Shown here: in pieces, positions 47,000 through 59,267 of the stretch
Layout: each line of letters begins with the position of its first letter
Position numbering within the stretch: the stretch's first letter is position 1
From: Vagococcus entomophilus
GTDB taxonomy: Bacteria > Bacillota > Bacilli > Lactobacillales > Vagococcaceae
DNA: 64,000 nucleotides
NCBI RefSeq assembly: GCF_003987595.1
Contig: NZ_NGJZ01000001.1
Coordinates: 496,001-560,000, forward strand
Reading direction: 5' to 3'
Program-made: the position numbers and the translations under genes
The notes under the pieces: generated by a model
The model's input: the letters and a program-made list of their open reading frames with translations, nothing else
What the model was told of the DNA's origin: nothing
Database searches by the model: none

Positions 47000-48409
47000 A
47001 TGAATGAATCTGTAATGAGTAAAACACCAAGACAAATTGTGCAAGAGCTTGATCAATATATTATTGGGCAGTCTACGGCTAAAAAGTCTGTTGCTGTAGC
47101 GCTTCGTAACCGCTTTCGTAGGATGCAACTAGAAGAGACGATGCAACAAGAAGTTACGCCAAAAAATATGCTCATGATCGGGCCTACTGGAGTTGGGAAA
47201 ACAGAAATTGCCAGACGTTTAGCCAAAATTGTCAACGCACCATTTGTAAAGGTTGAGGCAACTAAATTCACAGAAGTGGGCTATGTTGGGCGTGATGTTG
47301 AGTCTATGGTTCGAGACTTGGTTGAGGCGAGCATAAAGATTGTTGAGAAAGAGCAACATAGCAAAGTGTATAGTCGTGCAGTCAAAAAAGCTGACGAACG
47401 CTTAGTGAAATTGCTAGTTCCAGGAATTAAGAAAGAAAAAAAACAAGCAAGTGGCAATCAGTTTGAGGCAATGATGCAAATGTTTAATACAATGCAACAG
47501 CCTGCAGAAGAAGAAAAAGAAGAAGTAACAGAGAGTATTAAAACAAGCCGCGCAGCAATTAAAGAACAGCTTGAAAAAGGTCTCTTGGATCAAAGAGAAG
47601 TAACAATTGAGGTTGAAGAAGCGAAAAGTCCAGCACCTATGATGAACAATGGGTTAGAACAAATGGGCATTGACTTAGGAGATACTCTTAGTGCGCTTAC
47701 ACCTAAGAAAAAAGTCAAACGTACGGTTACTGTTAAAGAAGCCCGTGAGATTCTTTTAGAAGAAGAATCAGAAAAATTAGTCAACAAGGCTGATTTAAAT
47801 AGCCAAGCAATCCAAATGGCAGAAGCAAATGGCATCATTTTTATTGACGAATTTGATAAAATCACTTCAAAATCTCAACAATCTGGTGAAGTTTCAAGAG
47901 AAGGGGTTCAACGAGATATTCTTCCGATTGTCGAAGGCTCACAAGTGACAACTAAATATGGTACCATTCAAACTGATCACATCTTATTTGTCGCATCCGG
48001 TGCATTTCATTTGAGTAAGCCAAGTGACCTGATTCCAGAGCTTCAAGGTAGATTCCCAATTCGTGTCGAATTAGAAGACTTGACGGCAGACGATTTTGTT
48101 AAGATTCTGACAGAGCCTAACAACGCTTTAATTAAACAGTACATCGCACTACTTGGTACAGAAAATATCGATGTTACTTTTACCATTGAAGCAATCGAAC
48201 GTATTGCCAATATAGCTTATCAAGTCAATCAAGAAACGGATAATATTGGGGCTAGAAGACTGCATACCATTTTAGAAAAACTGTTAGAAGATTTACTCTT
48301 TGAAGCACCAGATATGCAAATGGGTGAAATTACCATTACAGAAAATTATGTAGATGAAAAATTAGCGCATATTGTCAATGATGAGGACTTATCCAGATAC
48401 ATTCTTTAA
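47000..48409 (+). CDS. hslU: ATP-dependent protease ATPase subunit HslU (ClpY)
   Basis: HslU is the AAA+ unfoldase that feeds substrates to HslV. The 469-residue protein has [16 protein letters not shown], Walker A GPTGVGKT (61-68), the intermediate domain (about 110-235, rich in Lys and Glu), Walker [11 protein letters not shown], and a C-terminal sensor 2 region ([23 protein letters not shown]). It ends in a hydrophobic tail that inserts into HslV. The start at 47000 has TAGGAG 8 bases upstream. It is part of the xerC-hslV-hslU-codY unit. Confidence 0.97.
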   Translation: MNESVMSKTPRQIVQELDQYIIGQSTAKKSVAVALRNRFRRMQLEETMQQEVTPKNMLMIGPTGVGKTEIARRLAKIVNAPFVKVEATKFTEVGYVGRDVESMVRDLVEASIKIVEKEQHSKVYSRAVKKADERLVKLLVPGIKKEKKQASGNQFEAMMQMFNTMQQPAEEEKEEVTESIKTSRAAIKEQLEKGLLDQREVTIEVEEAKSPAPMMNNGLEQMGIDLGDTLSALTPKKKVKRTVTVKEAREILLEEESEKLVNKADLNSQAIQMAEANGIIFIDEFDKITSKSQQSGEVSREGVQRDILPIVEGSQVTTKYGTIQTDHILFVASGAFHLSKPSDLIPELQGRFPIRVELEDLTADDFVKILTEPNNALIKQYIALLGTENIDVTFTIEAIERIANIAYQVNQETDNIGARRLHTILEKLLEDLLFEAPDMQMGEITITENYVDEKLAHIVNDEDLSRYIL

Positions 48410-48432
48410 TCAAAAGAGTTGGAGGAAGAAAA

Positions 48433-49227
48433 ATGGGAAATATATTAGAGAAAACACGTGCAATCAATGCGTTGCTACAACAAAATAATGCAGTAAAGTT
48501 AGAAGCAACCTTGCCTTATAATCAGATTTCAGAAGTTTTAAGTGATGTCTTAGATAGTAATACGTATATTCTCAACAAGGAAGGCGTCTTGTTAGGATAT
48601 TTTGTCAAACACGATATTAACAATGATCGAATTAAGCATATGTTAGAAACACAGCGTTTTCCTCAAAGCTACATGAACAATGTTGGTTTGTTACAAGTCA
48701 CAAAAGAAAATATTGATGTGAATGACGAATTGACCGCTTTCCCTGTGGAACTAAGAGAAACACTGCCAAATGCACTCACAACAGTTGTCCCAATATTTGG
48801 TGCTGGGGAACGCTTGGGATCGATTATTTTGGGTCGAATTGGGCAATCTTTTGACAATGATGATTTGGTTCTAGCAGAATACAGTGCAACGGTTGTAGGC
48901 ATGCAAATTTTGTATCAAGAGTCTCGCGTGATTGAGTCAGAAATAAGAAGTGCTACTACGGTGCAAATGGCGATTAATAGCCTATCGTATAGTGAGCTTA
49001 AAGCTGTAAAAGCAATCTTTGATGCGCTTGAAGGGGATGAAGGAAGATTAACAGCTTCTAATATCGCGGATAAAATTGGGATTACTCGCTCAGTTATTGT
49101 CAATGCTCTTAGAAAATTAGAATCTGCAGGAATCATTGAATCTCGGTCTCTTGGGATGAAAGGAACTTACATCAGAATTATTAATAAACGATTTATCGAA
49201 CAATTAGAAAAAGAAACACTTGTGTAA
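48433..49227 (+). CDS. codY: GTP- and branched-chain-amino-acid-sensing repressor CodY
   Basis: CodY represses amino acid uptake and synthesis genes when branched-chain amino acids (and in some species GTP) are abundant. The 264-residue protein has the N-terminal GAF ligand domain and a C-terminal winged helix with ASNIADKIGITRSVIVNALRKLE (near 203-226). The sequence is very similar to other Firmicute CodY proteins. GGAGG precedes the ATG. Expression follows the hslVU operon; a weak CodY-box-like sequence lies before xerC. Confidence 0.97.
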   Translation: MGNILEKTRAINALLQQNNAVKLEATLPYNQISEVLSDVLDSNTYILNKEGVLLGYFVKHDINNDRIKHMLETQRFPQSYMNNVGLLQVTKENIDVNDELTAFPVELRETLPNALTTVVPIFGAGERLGSIILGRIGQSFDNDDLVLAEYSATVVGMQILYQESRVIESEIRSATTVQMAINSLSYSELKAVKAIFDALEGDEGRLTASNIADKIGITRSVIVNALRKLESAGIIESRSLGMKGTYIRIINKRFIEQLEKETLV

Positions 49228-49231
49228 CCCG

Positions 49232-50122
49232 ATGACAAGAAAATTACTTCAAATAAAAAACGATAAAATTTGTGCAACCTTTGACCGAAAAGGAGCAGAA
49301 TTAGTTAGTTTAAAAGATGTCGCGACAGGGTTGGAGTTCCTTTGGCAGGCTGATGCTGATTTTTGGGGTCGTCATGCCCCAATTCTATTTCCGATTGTAG
49401 GAAAGCTTAAAGGGGATAAATATATCTATGACGAAAAAGAATATGCTCTTTCACAACATGGTTTTGCCCGTGATCAAGTCTTTAGAGTTCAAAGTGAAAC
49501 ACCAAACAGCCTTTCCTTTTCGCTTTCTAGCAATGAGGAAACGAAAGAAAGTTATCCTTTTGATTTTCAGTTGCTTATTTGCTATCAAATACACAAAAAT
49601 CATTTAGTAGTTAACTACCGTGTGACAAACAAAGGGAAATCCAAGATGTATTTTGGGATAGGGGGGCATCCAGCATTTAATGTTCCGCTAGATTCCAACC
49701 TAGATTTTGAAGACTATCATATAAAACTAGAATCAACAGAACCAGTGAGTCGTTTGCCATTAGACGGAGCATATATTCATTTGGAAAAGAAAACAGTAGT
49801 ACAAAAGTTACTTGATATTCCTTTAAGGCACGACATATTTAGTCAAGATGCGTTGATTTATGCAACAACTGGCCCAACAAAGCTTACTTTGGAAGCTCAA
49901 AACAGTGCTAATAAGGTAGTGGTTTCGTATGATCAGATGCCTTTTGTTGGTCTTTGGTCTCCGTTTCCCAAAAAAGCGCCATTTGTTTGTTTAGAACCTT
50001 GGCAGGGACTTGCTGATACGATTGATTCAAAGGGAGAATTGACTCAAAAATTAGGAATCAATCAGCTTGAACCTAATCATGATTTTGAGTGTTCGTATAC
50101 AATTCAGGTTGAAACAAAATAA
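49232..50122 (+). CDS. Aldose 1-epimerase family protein (LacX-like)
   Basis: The 296-residue protein has the beta-sandwich galactose mutarotase fold of the aldose epimerase superfamily, close to LacX/YeaD-like proteins. Visible residues are GAELVSL, FPIVGKLK, SQHGFARD (with the conserved His and Arg), and GGHPAFNVPL. These enzymes interconvert anomers of sugars or sugar phosphates; the substrate is unknown. It starts only 4 bases after the codY stop and has no clear ribosome site, so translation probably depends on ribosomes leaving codY. A TTG at 49220 inside codY is less likely. Confidence 0.85.
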   Translation: MTRKLLQIKNDKICATFDRKGAELVSLKDVATGLEFLWQADADFWGRHAPILFPIVGKLKGDKYIYDEKEYALSQHGFARDQVFRVQSETPNSLSFSLSSNEETKESYPFDFQLLICYQIHKNHLVVNYRVTNKGKSKMYFGIGGHPAFNVPLDSNLDFEDYHIKLESTEPVSRLPLDGAYIHLEKKTVVQKLLDIPLRHDIFSQDALIYATTGPTKLTLEAQNSANKVVVSYDQMPFVGLWSPFPKKAPFVCLEPWQGLADTIDSKGELTQKLGINQLEPNHDFECSYTIQVETK

Positions 50123-50140
50123 AACCGGTTCTTAAATGAA

Positions 50141-50187
50141 AAAAGAGCTTATGACAAACACATCAAGGGTTGTCATAAGCTCTTTTC
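50141..50187 (+). terminator. Terminator after the codY/epimerase unit
   Basis: A perfect 17-bp stem (50141-50157 with 50170-50186) and a 12-nt loop, ending TCTTTTCT. Confidence 0.85.
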
Positions 50188-50192
50188 TAAAT

Positions 50193-50226
50193 AAAAAACA
50201 AAGAGATCAAGGTAGAATCTCTTTGT
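50193..50226 (-). terminator. Terminator of plsY
   Basis: ACAAAGAGAT (50198-50207) pairs with ATCTCTTTGT (50217-50226). Read on the minus strand it is followed by six T, just after the plsY stop. Confidence 0.85.
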
Positions 50227-50245
50227 CAAAGCCATCGAGTTTTTT

Positions 50246-50890
50246 TCATTTGACCCGTGCTTGCTTTTTTTTCTTACGTCCAAAACCAATAGTACTCTCA
50301 GTACCGCTTTTAATTCGGCCAACATTTTCTTTGTGGCGTAAACAGATGAAAATCGTTAGACCAAGTGCAATCAAAGTTAGCAACCAATCATGCGCAGGTA
50401 AAATACCTGGCGCGATATAAGGTAGTATCAATGTTGAAAGTGTAATAATGATGGCGCTCAGCATACTAGTAAGGCTAACGGTGCTAGTTATATATAGAAT
50501 AATTAAATATAGAGCTAATGAAAAGAAGAAAAATGCTGGATTATATCCAAGTAGTAATCCTCCGCTCGTTGCCACCGCTTTGCCTCCTTTGAAACTAGCA
50601 AAAATTGGAAAGGTATGTCCTAAAATTGCGGCTAGTCCAAACCAAAGTGGATTGATGGATGAACCAAAGATATAAGGCAAACAAGTAGCAAGTGTTCCTT
50701 TCAGTAAATCGATGACAAAGACTGAAATACCAGCTTTTTGTCCTAATACACGAAATGTGTTAGTTGTACCAGTATTACCACTTCCATACTTACGGATGTC
50801 TTTGTGAAAAAAAATGCGGCCAATCCATACGCCTGATGGAATAGAACCCAAAAGGTATGCGGCTACAAATAAAATTATATTGCTTGTCAT
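50246..50890 (-). CDS. plsY: Acyl-phosphate glycerol-3-phosphate acyltransferase PlsY
   Basis: PlsY transfers an acyl group from acyl-phosphate to glycerol 3-phosphate, the first step of phospholipid synthesis. The 214-residue membrane protein has five or more helices and the three family motifs: GSIPSGVWIGR, YGSGNTGTTNTFRVLG, and GHTFPIFASFKGGKAVATSGG. A basic tail follows. The start at 50890 has GAGGGGAC upstream; an in-frame ATG at 50914 adds eight residues that are not typical. It is divergent from parE, as in Bacillus. Confidence 0.96.
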   Translation of the reverse strand: MTSNIILFVAAYLLGSIPSGVWIGRIFFHKDIRKYGSGNTGTTNTFRVLGQKAGISVFVIDLLKGTLATCLPYIFGSSINPLWFGLAAILGHTFPIFASFKGGKAVATSGGLLLGYNPAFFFFSLALYLIILYITSTVSLTSMLSAIIITLSTLILPYIAPGILPAHDWLLTLIALGLTIFICLRHKENVGRIKSGTESTIGFGRKKKKQARVK

Positions 50891-51072
50891 AAATGAAGTC
50901 CCCTCTTCTATCATTACAGCCTATTCTACCATTTAAAAAGACAGGACTCAATTGCTTTATAAAATATTTATATAGAATCTCATTTTTAAATAAATACAGA
51001 TATTGAGAGAGAGGAAAACGATAAAAAAGCAAATTATCCCTTAAACTAAGCTTTTCAATTGAACAAATTTAG

Positions 51073-53166
<2,094 letters not shown>

Positions 53167-53182
53167 AAGGAACAGGACAAGA

Positions 53183-55639
53183 ATGAATCAACGAGAAGAA
53201 ATTCAAGAACTAACACTTGAAGATGTGATGGGTGATCGTTTTGGTCGCTATTCCAAGTACATCATTCAAGAAAGAGCATTACCAGATATTCGTGACGGTT
53301 TAAAGCCTGTGCAACGAAGAATTCTCTATGCGATGGATAAAGACAACAACACTTTTGATAAAGCTTTCCGTAAATCAGCAAAGTCTGTCGGAAATATCAT
53401 GGGGAATTATCATCCTCATGGTGATAGCAGTATTTATGAAGCCATGGTTCGCATGAGTCAGGATTGGAAACTACGCGAGGTCTTGATTGAAATGCACGGG
53501 AATAATGGGAGTATGGACGGAGATCCACCTGCTGCCATGCGTTATACCGAAGCTCGTCTATCAAAGTTAAGTGGTGAATTGTTACAAGACATTGAAAAAG
53601 AGACGGTTGATTTAGTTTGGAATTTTGATGATACTGAAAAAGAACCCACTGTATTACCTGCAAAATATCCGAATCTCTTAGTGAATGGTTCAACTGGTAT
53701 TTCAGCAGGATATGCGACTGAAATTCCAACACATAACTTGGGTGAGGTGATTGAAGGGACTATTTATTTAATTGATCATCCCAATGCAACGCTTGAAAAG
53801 TTGATGGAGTTTGTACCTGGACCTGATTTTCCAACTGGTGGGATTATTCAAGGGAAAAAAGAACTAAAGCAAGCGTATGAAACAGGTCGTGGAAAAATCA
53901 TCGTTCGTTCTCAAACCAAGATTGAAAAAATCAAGGGTGGAAAAGAGCAAATTGTGATTAATGAAATTCCTTATGAAGTCAATAAGGCGAATATGGTCAA
54001 AAAAATGGATGAAATTCGCATAAATAAAAAAATTGATGGTATCGCAGAGGTCCGTGATGAAAGCGATCGAACAGGCCTTCAAGTAGTAGTAGAGTTAAAA
54101 AAAGAGGCCAATGCACAAGGAATCCTGAATTATCTATTTAAAAATACAGATTTACAGATCAATTATAATTTTAATATGGTAGCGATTGATCACCAACGTC
54201 CTGAACAAGTCGGATTAAAACGTTTTTTACAAGCTTATATTGAGCATCGTAAAGATGTTTTGACGCGAAGAAGCCAATTTGAACTGACAAAAGCCAAAAA
54301 AAGGCAACATATAGTGGAAGGCTTAATCAAAGCACTCTCTATTCTGGATAAAGTAATCGCCACAATCCGTGCAAGTAAAGATAAAAAAGATGCCAAGCAT
54401 AATCTAATGAAAGCTTACCAATTTACAGAGGAACAAGCTGAGGCAATCGTCTCTTTACAATTGTATAGATTGACGAATACGGATATTACGGCCCTTGAAA
54501 AAGAAGCAGAAGAGTTGCGTCAGCAAGTCGAGTACTTGTTGTTGATTTTAAATAATGACAGTGAACTATTCAAATTGATGAAAAAAGAATTGCGTGAGGT
54601 TAAGAAAAACTTTGAAACTCCTCGGATGACTAAAATTCAAGAACAGATTGAAGAGCTAAAGATTGAAACAGAAATTCTTGTGGCACAAGAAGATGTCATT
54701 CTTTCTGTGACCAAGGAAGGCTACATCAAGCGGAGTAGTCTACGTTCTTATGCTGCCTCTACACCTGAAGAGCTGGGAATGAAAGAAGGGGATATTGTTC
54801 TTTATACAGGACAATTGAACACTTTGGATCATCTGCTTTTATTTACAAGTCACGGGAATGTCATTTATCGTCCAATCCATGAGCTACCAGATTTACGCTG
54901 GAAAGATGTTGGAGAGCATATTTCTCAAACGATTTCAGGACTGTCAATGGATGAAACTATTTTAGCAGTTTATCCTTACAAAAAGATGGATCAAGACAAA
55001 CAATTTGTTTTAATCACTAAAGAAGGCATGATCAAGCAAACGAAAATGACGGAATTTGAGCCGTGGAGAACTTATAAAAGTCGTGCAACTAGTTGTATCA
55101 AACTCAAATCTGACTCAGATTGTTTAGTCGATATTGAGTTGGTAGCATCTGAGGAGGCACTGGATGTATTCTTGGTGAGCCATAGAGGCTTTGGATTACG
55201 TTACCCACTGAAAGAGGTGCCGGTTGTCGGAGCGAAAGCGGCGGGAGTTAAGTCCATGAATCTTAAAGAGGGCGATTTTATCGTAAACGGGTTGACAGTT
55301 TTACATGAAGGAGATACTCCGGTTACGATCATTACACAACGAGGTGCAAGCAAGCGCATGTTAGCTCAAGAATTAACCGCTCTTGGACGTGCCAAACGTG
55401 GACTAATGGTCCTTAGAGAATTGAAGAACAATCCACATCGGATTATTTATATGAACCAATCAGATAAATTTGAAGCGTTAAATGTGTATACGGATAAAGA
55501 AAAAGAATTTACAGTGATTGAAAAATCCATTCCAATTGGTGAACGAACATCCAATGGTTCTTTCTTCTTAGATGAAAAGGTAGACGGAAAAGTTCGCTCA
55601 GTTAGCCCTAGCTTTTTGAAAAAAACTGAGAATGACTGA
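53183..55639 (+). CDS. parC: DNA topoisomerase IV subunit A
   Basis: ParC cuts and rejoins DNA in topoisomerase IV. The 818-residue protein has the winged-helix/tower core with the catalytic Tyr121 (AMRYTEARLS) and a C-terminal beta-propeller (from about 500). The quinolone-sensitive region reads HPHGDSSIYEAM; Ser82 and Glu86 are the usual sensitive-type residues, so no common ParC resistance substitution is seen here. It forms an operon with parE, and a terminator follows at 55720. A good ribosome site (AAGGAACAGG) precedes the ATG. Confidence 0.97.
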   Translation: MNQREEIQELTLEDVMGDRFGRYSKYIIQERALPDIRDGLKPVQRRILYAMDKDNNTFDKAFRKSAKSVGNIMGNYHPHGDSSIYEAMVRMSQDWKLREVLIEMHGNNGSMDGDPPAAMRYTEARLSKLSGELLQDIEKETVDLVWNFDDTEKEPTVLPAKYPNLLVNGSTGISAGYATEIPTHNLGEVIEGTIYLIDHPNATLEKLMEFVPGPDFPTGGIIQGKKELKQAYETGRGKIIVRSQTKIEKIKGGKEQIVINEIPYEVNKANMVKKMDEIRINKKIDGIAEVRDESDRTGLQVVVELKKEANAQGILNYLFKNTDLQINYNFNMVAIDHQRPEQVGLKRFLQAYIEHRKDVLTRRSQFELTKAKKRQHIVEGLIKALSILDKVIATIRASKDKKDAKHNLMKAYQFTEEQAEAIVSLQLYRLTNTDITALEKEAEELRQQVEYLLLILNNDSELFKLMKKELREVKKNFETPRMTKIQEQIEELKIETEILVAQEDVILSVTKEGYIKRSSLRSYAASTPEELGMKEGDIVLYTGQLNTLDHLLLFTSHGNVIYRPIHELPDLRWKDVGEHISQTISGLSMDETILAVYPYKKMDQDKQFVLITKEGMIKQTKMTEFEPWRTYKSRATSCIKLKSDSDCLVDIELVASEEALDVFLVSHRGFGLRYPLKEVPVVGAKAAGVKSMNLKEGDFIVNGLTVLHEGDTPVTIITQRGASKRMLAQELTALGRAKRGLMVLRELKNNPHRIIYMNQSDKFEALNVYTDKEKEFTVIEKSIPIGERTSNGSFFLDEKVDGKVRSVSPSFLKKTEND

Positions 55640-55719
55640 TAGAAACAACGGTTATTTTTGTGCAAGCAACACATGATGCTCGATAAAATAAAAAAGTCAT
55701 TCTTTTATTTAATCAATAG

Positions 55720-55768
55720 AATCTCCTAGTACAGTCACTATTTGTTCTAGGAGATTTTGTTGTTTTTT
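55720..55768 (+). terminator. Terminator of parE-parC
   Basis: AATCTCCTAG (55720-55729) pairs with CTAGGAGATT (55747-55756), followed by TTGTTGTTTTTT. Confidence 0.8.
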
Positions 55769-55875
55769 AAATTAGGGAAACACATAATTAAGAGTAGAAG
55801 AGAAAGTTTTAAATAAGTAAAATATTTATTTAGTTCTTTTGTGAAAAAATAGATATTTGTTATATAAAAAGAAAC

Positions 55876-55913
55876 ACAAAAACGTTTCTGTTATACAACA
55901 GAAACGTTTTTGT
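55876..55913. repeat. Perfect 17-bp inverted repeat upstream of pflB
   Basis: ACAAAAACGTTTCTGTT (55876-55892) is the exact reverse complement of 55897-55913, with a 4-nt ATAC between. Each arm contains AACGTTT. No clean T run follows on either strand, so it may be a protein-binding site or an RNA hairpin rather than a terminator. Confidence 0.7.
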
Positions 55914-56055
55914 ATGCGTTTTATTACAATAGAGATGAAGCGGATCATAAGCTTAACTTTAATTTAAACAACTCGTTAAAGGCTATTATAAAGGTGTTTC
56001 GTAAGGATTTTTATTTTGTTTTCTTAAAATTTTTCAAAAATCGTATAAATAATTC

Positions 56056-56083
56056 TTGTCAATTAAAAAGATTGTGTTATACT
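56056..56083 (+). promoter_or_regulatory. pflB promoter
   Basis: TTGTCA and TATACT are separated by 16 bases, with TGT before the -10 box (extended -10). The start point would be near 56090, with a leader of about 48 bases. Confidence 0.75.
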
Positions 56084-56088
56084 GAACA

Positions 56089-56102
56089 TGTAAACGCTGT
56101 TA
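56089..56102 (+). promoter_or_regulatory. CcpA cre-like site at the pflB start point
   Basis: TGTAAACGCTGTTA matches the catabolite-responsive element TGWAANCGNTNWCA at all specified positions but one. It covers the presumed transcription start, where binding would repress. Because CcpA with HPr-Ser-P (made by HprK at 61.8 kb) is the carbon regulator, this fits glucose control of formate production. Confidence 0.65.
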
Positions 56103-56137
56103 TAACTAAAAATTAAACCTTCAAGGAGGGCATTGAA

Positions 56138-58369
56138 ATGGAACAATGGGCAGGATTTAAAGGGACTAAGTGGCAACAAGGCGTAGATACTCGTGATTTT
56201 ATTCAAAATAACTACACGGAGTATACAGGTGATGATCAATTTTTAGAAAAACCAACAGAAGCGACAGAAAAACTATGGGACGAATTACAAAAATTAAATG
56301 ATGTTCAGTTTGAAAGAAATGGTGTCTATGATATGGATACTGAAATTGTTTCAACGGTCACATCTCATGATGCTGGATATTTGGATCAAGACTTAGAGCA
56401 AATCGTTGGTCTTCAAACAGACAAACCATTGAAACAAGCATTTATGCCTTTTGGTGGAATTAAAATGGCAAACAATGCCCTGACCAGTAATGGCTACATG
56501 CCAAATGAAGAACTGACAAATATTTTTACAGACTGGAGAAAAACGCATAATCAGGGAGTTTTCGATGCGTATACAGCTGAAATGCGAGCAGCACGTAAAA
56601 ACAAAATTATTACTGGATTACCAGATGCTTATGGTCGAGGTCGGATTATTGGAGATTATCGTCGTATCGCTCTTTACGGAATTGATTATTTGATGGAGCA
56701 AAAGAAAAAAGATCATGATATGACAGGCTATCACACAATGAGTGAAGAAGTGATTCGTCTACGTGAAGAAATTACGGATCAATATCGTGCGCTTGCTCAA
56801 ATGAAAGAAATGGCCGCAAAATATGGTTATGATATTTCCAAACCAGCTGCGAATGCAAAGGAAGCAGTTCAGTGGTTATACTTTGGTTATTTAGCAGCCA
56901 TTAAATCTCAAAATGGTGCAGCAATGTCTATTGGTCGTATCTCTGCATTCCTTGATATTTATATTCAACGTGATCTAGATAATGGCGTAATTACCGAAAA
57001 AGAAGCGCAAGAGTTGATTGATCACCTAGTAATGAAGTTACGCATGGTGAAGTTTGCTCGTACACCAGACTATAATCAATTATTCTCTGGATTTCCAATT
57101 TGGGCGACGTTATCTATTGCAGGTATGGGCTTAGATGGACGTTCACTTGTAACAAAAAATGATTTCCGTATGTTGCACACTCTTACAAACATGGGCCCTT
57201 CCCCAGAGCCAAACTTGACTGTGTTGTATTCAGAACGTCTACCAGAGGGTTTTCGTACGTATGCTTCAAAAATTGCGATTCAAAGTTCTTCCATTCAATT
57301 TGAAAATGACAATTTATTACGCGAACAATGGGGATCAGATGATTGTGCAATTGCTTGTTGTGTATCTGCAACTGTTATTGGAAAAGATATGCAATTCTTT
57401 GGTGCACGTGCCAATTTAGCTAAAGCAGTGCTTTATGCAATCAACGGGGGGGTTGATGAAATGACAGGTGCCCAAGTTGCGCCAGCATTTAGACCGATTG
57501 ATTCTGAGGTATTGGATTACAATGAAGTATTAGATAAGTACAAAAATATTATGGACTGGTTAGCAGAGCTATATGTTAATACACTAAATGTCATTCACTA
57601 CATGCATGACAAGTACTCTTACGAAGCGGCCCAACTTGCTTTGATGGATACAGATTTAAAACGGACATTCGCAACGGGAATTGCAGGTATTTCTCATGCA
57701 GCGGATAGTCTTGCAGCAATCAAATATGCTCAAGTTAAACCAATTAGAAATGAACAAGGCGTAGCAGTTGATTTTGAAGTGGAAGGAGAGTTCCCTAAAT
57801 ACGGAAATGATGACAACCGTGCAGACGAAATTGCAGAGTGGATTTTAGAGTATTTTATGACTCAAATCAAACGCCACAAAACTTATCGTGATTCAACTCC
57901 AACTACATCACTTTTGACGATTACCTCAAATGTTGTATATGGGAAGAATACAGGGAATACACCGGATGGACGTGAAGCTGGTAAGCCTTTAGCACCAGGT
58001 GCTAATCCAAGCTACAATGCAGAACAAAATGGACTTCTTTCTAGTTTGAATTCTACGGCTAAATTGAATTATGCTTTTGCTCGCGATGGAATTTCTAATA
58101 CCCAAACAATTAACCCAACTGGATTAGGCAAAGATGATCAAACAAGAATCAACAACTTAAGAAATGTGATGGATGGATACTTTTTAAAAGGCGCGTATCA
58201 TTTGAACGTGAATGTATTTAGTAATGATTTGCTAAGAGACGCTATGGAAAATCCAATGAAGTATCCAAACCTTACGATTCGAGTATCTGGATATGCGGTT
58301 AAATTCCGTGATTTGACGCGTGAACAACAGCTTGATGTTTTAATGCGTACGTCACACGACAGAATGTAA
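56138..58369 (+). CDS. pflB: Formate C-acetyltransferase (pyruvate formate-lyase)
   Basis: PflB splits pyruvate and CoA to acetyl-CoA and formate in anaerobic fermentation, using a glycyl radical. The 743-residue protein has the catalytic cysteine pair C407-C408 ([11 protein letters not shown]) and the radical glycine G718 in RVSGYAVKF near the C-terminus. The N-terminus ([22 protein letters not shown]) is typical of streptococcal and enterococcal enzymes. AAGGAGG precedes the ATG. Its activase gene follows after 39 bases. Codon use suggests high expression. Confidence 0.98.
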   Translation: MEQWAGFKGTKWQQGVDTRDFIQNNYTEYTGDDQFLEKPTEATEKLWDELQKLNDVQFERNGVYDMDTEIVSTVTSHDAGYLDQDLEQIVGLQTDKPLKQAFMPFGGIKMANNALTSNGYMPNEELTNIFTDWRKTHNQGVFDAYTAEMRAARKNKIITGLPDAYGRGRIIGDYRRIALYGIDYLMEQKKKDHDMTGYHTMSEEVIRLREEITDQYRALAQMKEMAAKYGYDISKPAANAKEAVQWLYFGYLAAIKSQNGAAMSIGRISAFLDIYIQRDLDNGVITEKEAQELIDHLVMKLRMVKFARTPDYNQLFSGFPIWATLSIAGMGLDGRSLVTKNDFRMLHTLTNMGPSPEPNLTVLYSERLPEGFRTYASKIAIQSSSIQFENDNLLREQWGSDDCAIACCVSATVIGKDMQFFGARANLAKAVLYAINGGVDEMTGAQVAPAFRPIDSEVLDYNEVLDKYKNIMDWLAELYVNTLNVIHYMHDKYSYEAAQLALMDTDLKRTFATGIAGISHAADSLAAIKYAQVKPIRNEQGVAVDFEVEGEFPKYGNDDNRADEIAEWILEYFMTQIKRHKTYRDSTPTTSLLTITSNVVYGKNTGNTPDGREAGKPLAPGANPSYNAEQNGLLSSLNSTAKLNYAFARDGISNTQTINPTGLGKDDQTRINNLRNVMDGYFLKGAYHLNVNVFSNDLLRDAMENPMKYPNLTIRVSGYAVKFRDLTREQQLDVLMRTSHDRM

Positions 58370-58408
58370 ATAAACTAATTAAAAATGTAAGTATAGGATG
58401 TGAGCAAA

Positions 58409-59173
58409 ATGAGTAGTAAAAAAATTATCGGACATATTCATTCTACAGAAAGTTTTGGGTCGGTAGATGGTCCGGGCGTCCGGTTTGTTATTTTTACCCA
58501 AGGTTGCCGAATGCGGTGCGAGTTTTGTCACAATCCTGATACTTGGAAAATTGGCACGGGACAAGAATATACAGCAGATGAACTACTTGATAAAGCAGAA
58601 AGATTCCGTGAATACTGGGGGAAAAATGGTGGGATAACCGTTAGCGGTGGAGAACCATTGTTACAGTTAGACTTTTTAATTGAGTTGTTTAAAAAGGCAA
58701 AGGAAAGAAATATCCATACCACACTTGACACTTGTGGAAAGCCTTTTACCACAGAAGAACCTTTTTTCTCAAAGTTTAATGAATTAATGAAAAATACGGA
58801 TTTACTTTTGTTTGATATTAAGCATATTGATGATGCCAAACACAGAGAACTAACACAACATGGCAATCAAAATATCTTGGAGATGGCAACTTATCTCTCA
58901 AGAATTCAAAAGCCTGTCTGGATTAGGCATGTTTTAGTACCAGAGCGCAGTGACTATGATGCGTATCTTGAGCGACTAAATACATTTGTTGAGACATTGG
59001 AGAATGTCGATAAGGTAGAAGTTTTACCTTACCACAAGATGGGGATTTTTAAGTGGCAAGATTTGGGACTTAGCTATCCTTTGGAAGGAATTGAACCACC
59101 TACCAACGAACGTGTAGAGAATGCAAAGAAAATTTTACAAACAGAAAAGTATAAAAAGTATTTGACCAGATAA
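58409..59173 (+). CDS. pflA: Pyruvate formate-lyase activating enzyme
   Basis: PflA is a radical-SAM enzyme that puts the glycyl radical on PflB. The 254-residue protein has the 4Fe-4S motif C33-x3-C37-x2-C40 (CRMRCEFC), VSGGEPLLQ, and TLDTCG. The start at 58409 has AGGATGTG upstream; GTG 58400 is an alternative. It is cotranscribed with pflB, and a strong terminator follows. The pair indicates oxygen-free mixed-acid fermentation. Confidence 0.97.
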   Translation: MSSKKIIGHIHSTESFGSVDGPGVRFVIFTQGCRMRCEFCHNPDTWKIGTGQEYTADELLDKAERFREYWGKNGGITVSGGEPLLQLDFLIELFKKAKERNIHTTLDTCGKPFTTEEPFFSKFNELMKNTDLLLFDIKHIDDAKHRELTQHGNQNILEMATYLSRIQKPVWIRHVLVPERSDYDAYLERLNTFVETLENVDKVEVLPYHKMGIFKWQDLGLSYPLEGIEPPTNERVENAKKILQTEKYKKYLTR

Positions 59174-59183
59174 AAAGTGAGCT

Positions 59184-59224
59184 ACTAGAATAAAATTCGT
59201 AATGAATTTTATTCTAGTTTTTTT
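59184..59224 (+). terminator. Terminator after pflBA
   Basis: ACTAGAATAAAATTC (59184-59198) pairs with 59204-59218 around a 5-nt loop, followed by seven T. Confidence 0.92.
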
Positions 59225-59251
59225 GTCTCAGACTTACTTCTTATGAATAAA

Positions 59252-59267
59252 TCGTTCTTAGGTCCTA
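59252..59267 (+). promoter_or_regulatory. LiaR/CesR-type box upstream of liaX
   Basis: TCGTTCTTAGGTCCTA fits the T-N4-C-N4-G-N4-A pattern described for LiaR/CesR activators. It directly abuts the -35 box, the usual place for activation by this response regulator. The pattern is short, so chance cannot be excluded, but the gene behind it is a known LiaR target in Enterococcus. Confidence 0.65.

Larger units (their letters stand above)
55640..56137. other. Long non-coding region between parC and pflB
   Basis: About 500 bases hold no convincing gene. It contains the parC terminator (55720-55768), a very AT-rich segment, a 17-bp perfect inverted repeat (55876-55913), the pflB promoter (56056-56083) and a cre-like site (56089-56102). 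The frame at 55910-56116 lacks a ribosome site and overlaps the pflB promoter, so it is not counted as a gene. Confidence 0.75.

Noticed and set aside
55876-55913. cre site within the inverted repeat
   Set aside because: The AACGTTT cores differ from the CcpA consensus at five or more specified positions.
55910-56116. A 68-codon open frame ahead of pflB
   Set aside because: It has no ribosome site, starts inside the inverted repeat and covers the pflB promoter and cre site. Composition is like the surrounding non-coding DNA.
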